From NCBI RefSeq assembly GCF_023973825.1, contig NC_090124.1, forward strand, positions 1,667,501 through 1,731,500: 64,000 bases of DNA, in the 5' to 3' direction. A program made the translations under genes and the position numbers. This stretch comes from Plasmodium brasilianum. Its lineage: Eukaryota > Apicomplexa > Aconoidasida > Haemosporida > Plasmodiidae. The notes under the pieces were generated by a model, which saw nothing but the letters and a program-made list of their open reading frames with translations, was not told the DNA's origin and did no database searches. Positions 63,945 through 64,000 of the stretch are shown piece by piece. How positions within the stretch are numbered: the stretch's first letter is position 1; every line of letters begins with the position of its first letter.

Positions 63945-64000
63945 CTTTAAGGAATATTTTAGCATTTTAAGAATAGCAACAACTTGCGAATATTTTATTT

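Larger units (their letters stand above)
59461..64000. other. Right-hand 4.5 kb: repeats and unassigned short coding-like stretches
   Basis: No complete gene is supported here. Three short stretches look more like exons than their surroundings: plus strand about 60267-60307 (MLFHLVRHSTISQ, then GTAAAC); minus strand about 60797-60904 (MNNMLFVACEKHTQTE and onward to a stop); and minus strand about 62825-62940 (a hydrophobic VALAATVAVAVAVAVFWLIV helix then KHVVAVKEKDAQLFRQSGF). The rest is arrays at 61075-61305, 61613-61700, 62437-62570, 62887-62936, 63085-63145 and 63648-63815, plus long poly-A/T and TA tracts. A gene beginning beyond the window may extend into it. Confidence 0.5.

Overview
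The window looks like a piece of a malaria-parasite (Plasmodium) nuclear chromosome. Intergenic DNA is extremely A/T-rich and full of homopolymer runs, TA runs and short tandem arrays. The coding exons are long, with Asn-, Lys- and Glu-rich low-complexity inserts typical of Plasmodium. One gene is a very large ApiAP2 transcription factor, a family largely confined to Apicomplexa. Base composition and very long intergenic regions suggest a non-falciparum species such as a P. malariae- or P. ovale-like genome, but I cannot fix the species. From memory and unchecked, the gene order matches the P. falciparum chromosome 6 block running from an AP2 gene and myosin E to ThiE, an MFS-related transporter and ribosomal protein L19.

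Layout, left to right: (1) 33-472 (+), last exon of RPL19; (2) 1582-2352 (-), the splicing factor SPF27/BCAS2, with a ~700-bp repeat directly upstream of its start; (3) 7245-10995 (+), a four-exon, 12-TM major-facilitator transporter resembling the spinster group; (4) 13414-16422 (+), NAR1, an Fe-hydrogenase-like cytosolic Fe-S assembly factor with all expected cysteines; (5) 17931-20894 (+), a filamin-repeat plus coiled-coil protein; (6) 21998-23584 (+), thiamine-phosphate synthase ThiE with an unexplained C-terminal extension; (7) 25379-31897 (+), a divergent myosin heavy chain (probable MyoE) whose C-terminus carries what look like dynein-light-chain (LC8)-like modules; (8) 33572-46369 (-), a 4265-aa ApiAP2 protein with three AP2 domains; (9) 46370-54171, a 7.8-kb gene-free divergent interval; (10) 54172-56055 (+), a Sec1/Munc18 protein; (11) 57194-59460 (-), an unrecognised conserved-looking protein whose frame is broken at an 18-bp homopolymer; (12) 59461-64000, mostly repeats, with a few short coding-like stretches I could not assemble into a gene.

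Most genes are housekeeping: ribosome, Prp19/NTC splicing complex, Fe-S assembly, thiamine salvage and SNARE-mediated fusion. The apicomplexan-specific components are the AP2 regulator, the divergent myosin and the filamin-like protein. There is no operon-like coupling; each gene has its own flanking low-complexity DNA. The most interesting observations are the tandem LC8-like folds predicted at the end of the myosin, the homopolymer frame break at 58.86 kb, a minimal uORF ending two bases before the Sec1/Munc18 start, a 5x35-bp array with TGAGTCA sites upstream of the myosin, and the unusually large divergent promoter region of the AP2 gene. No tRNA, rRNA, CRISPR, transposon or viral element was seen.
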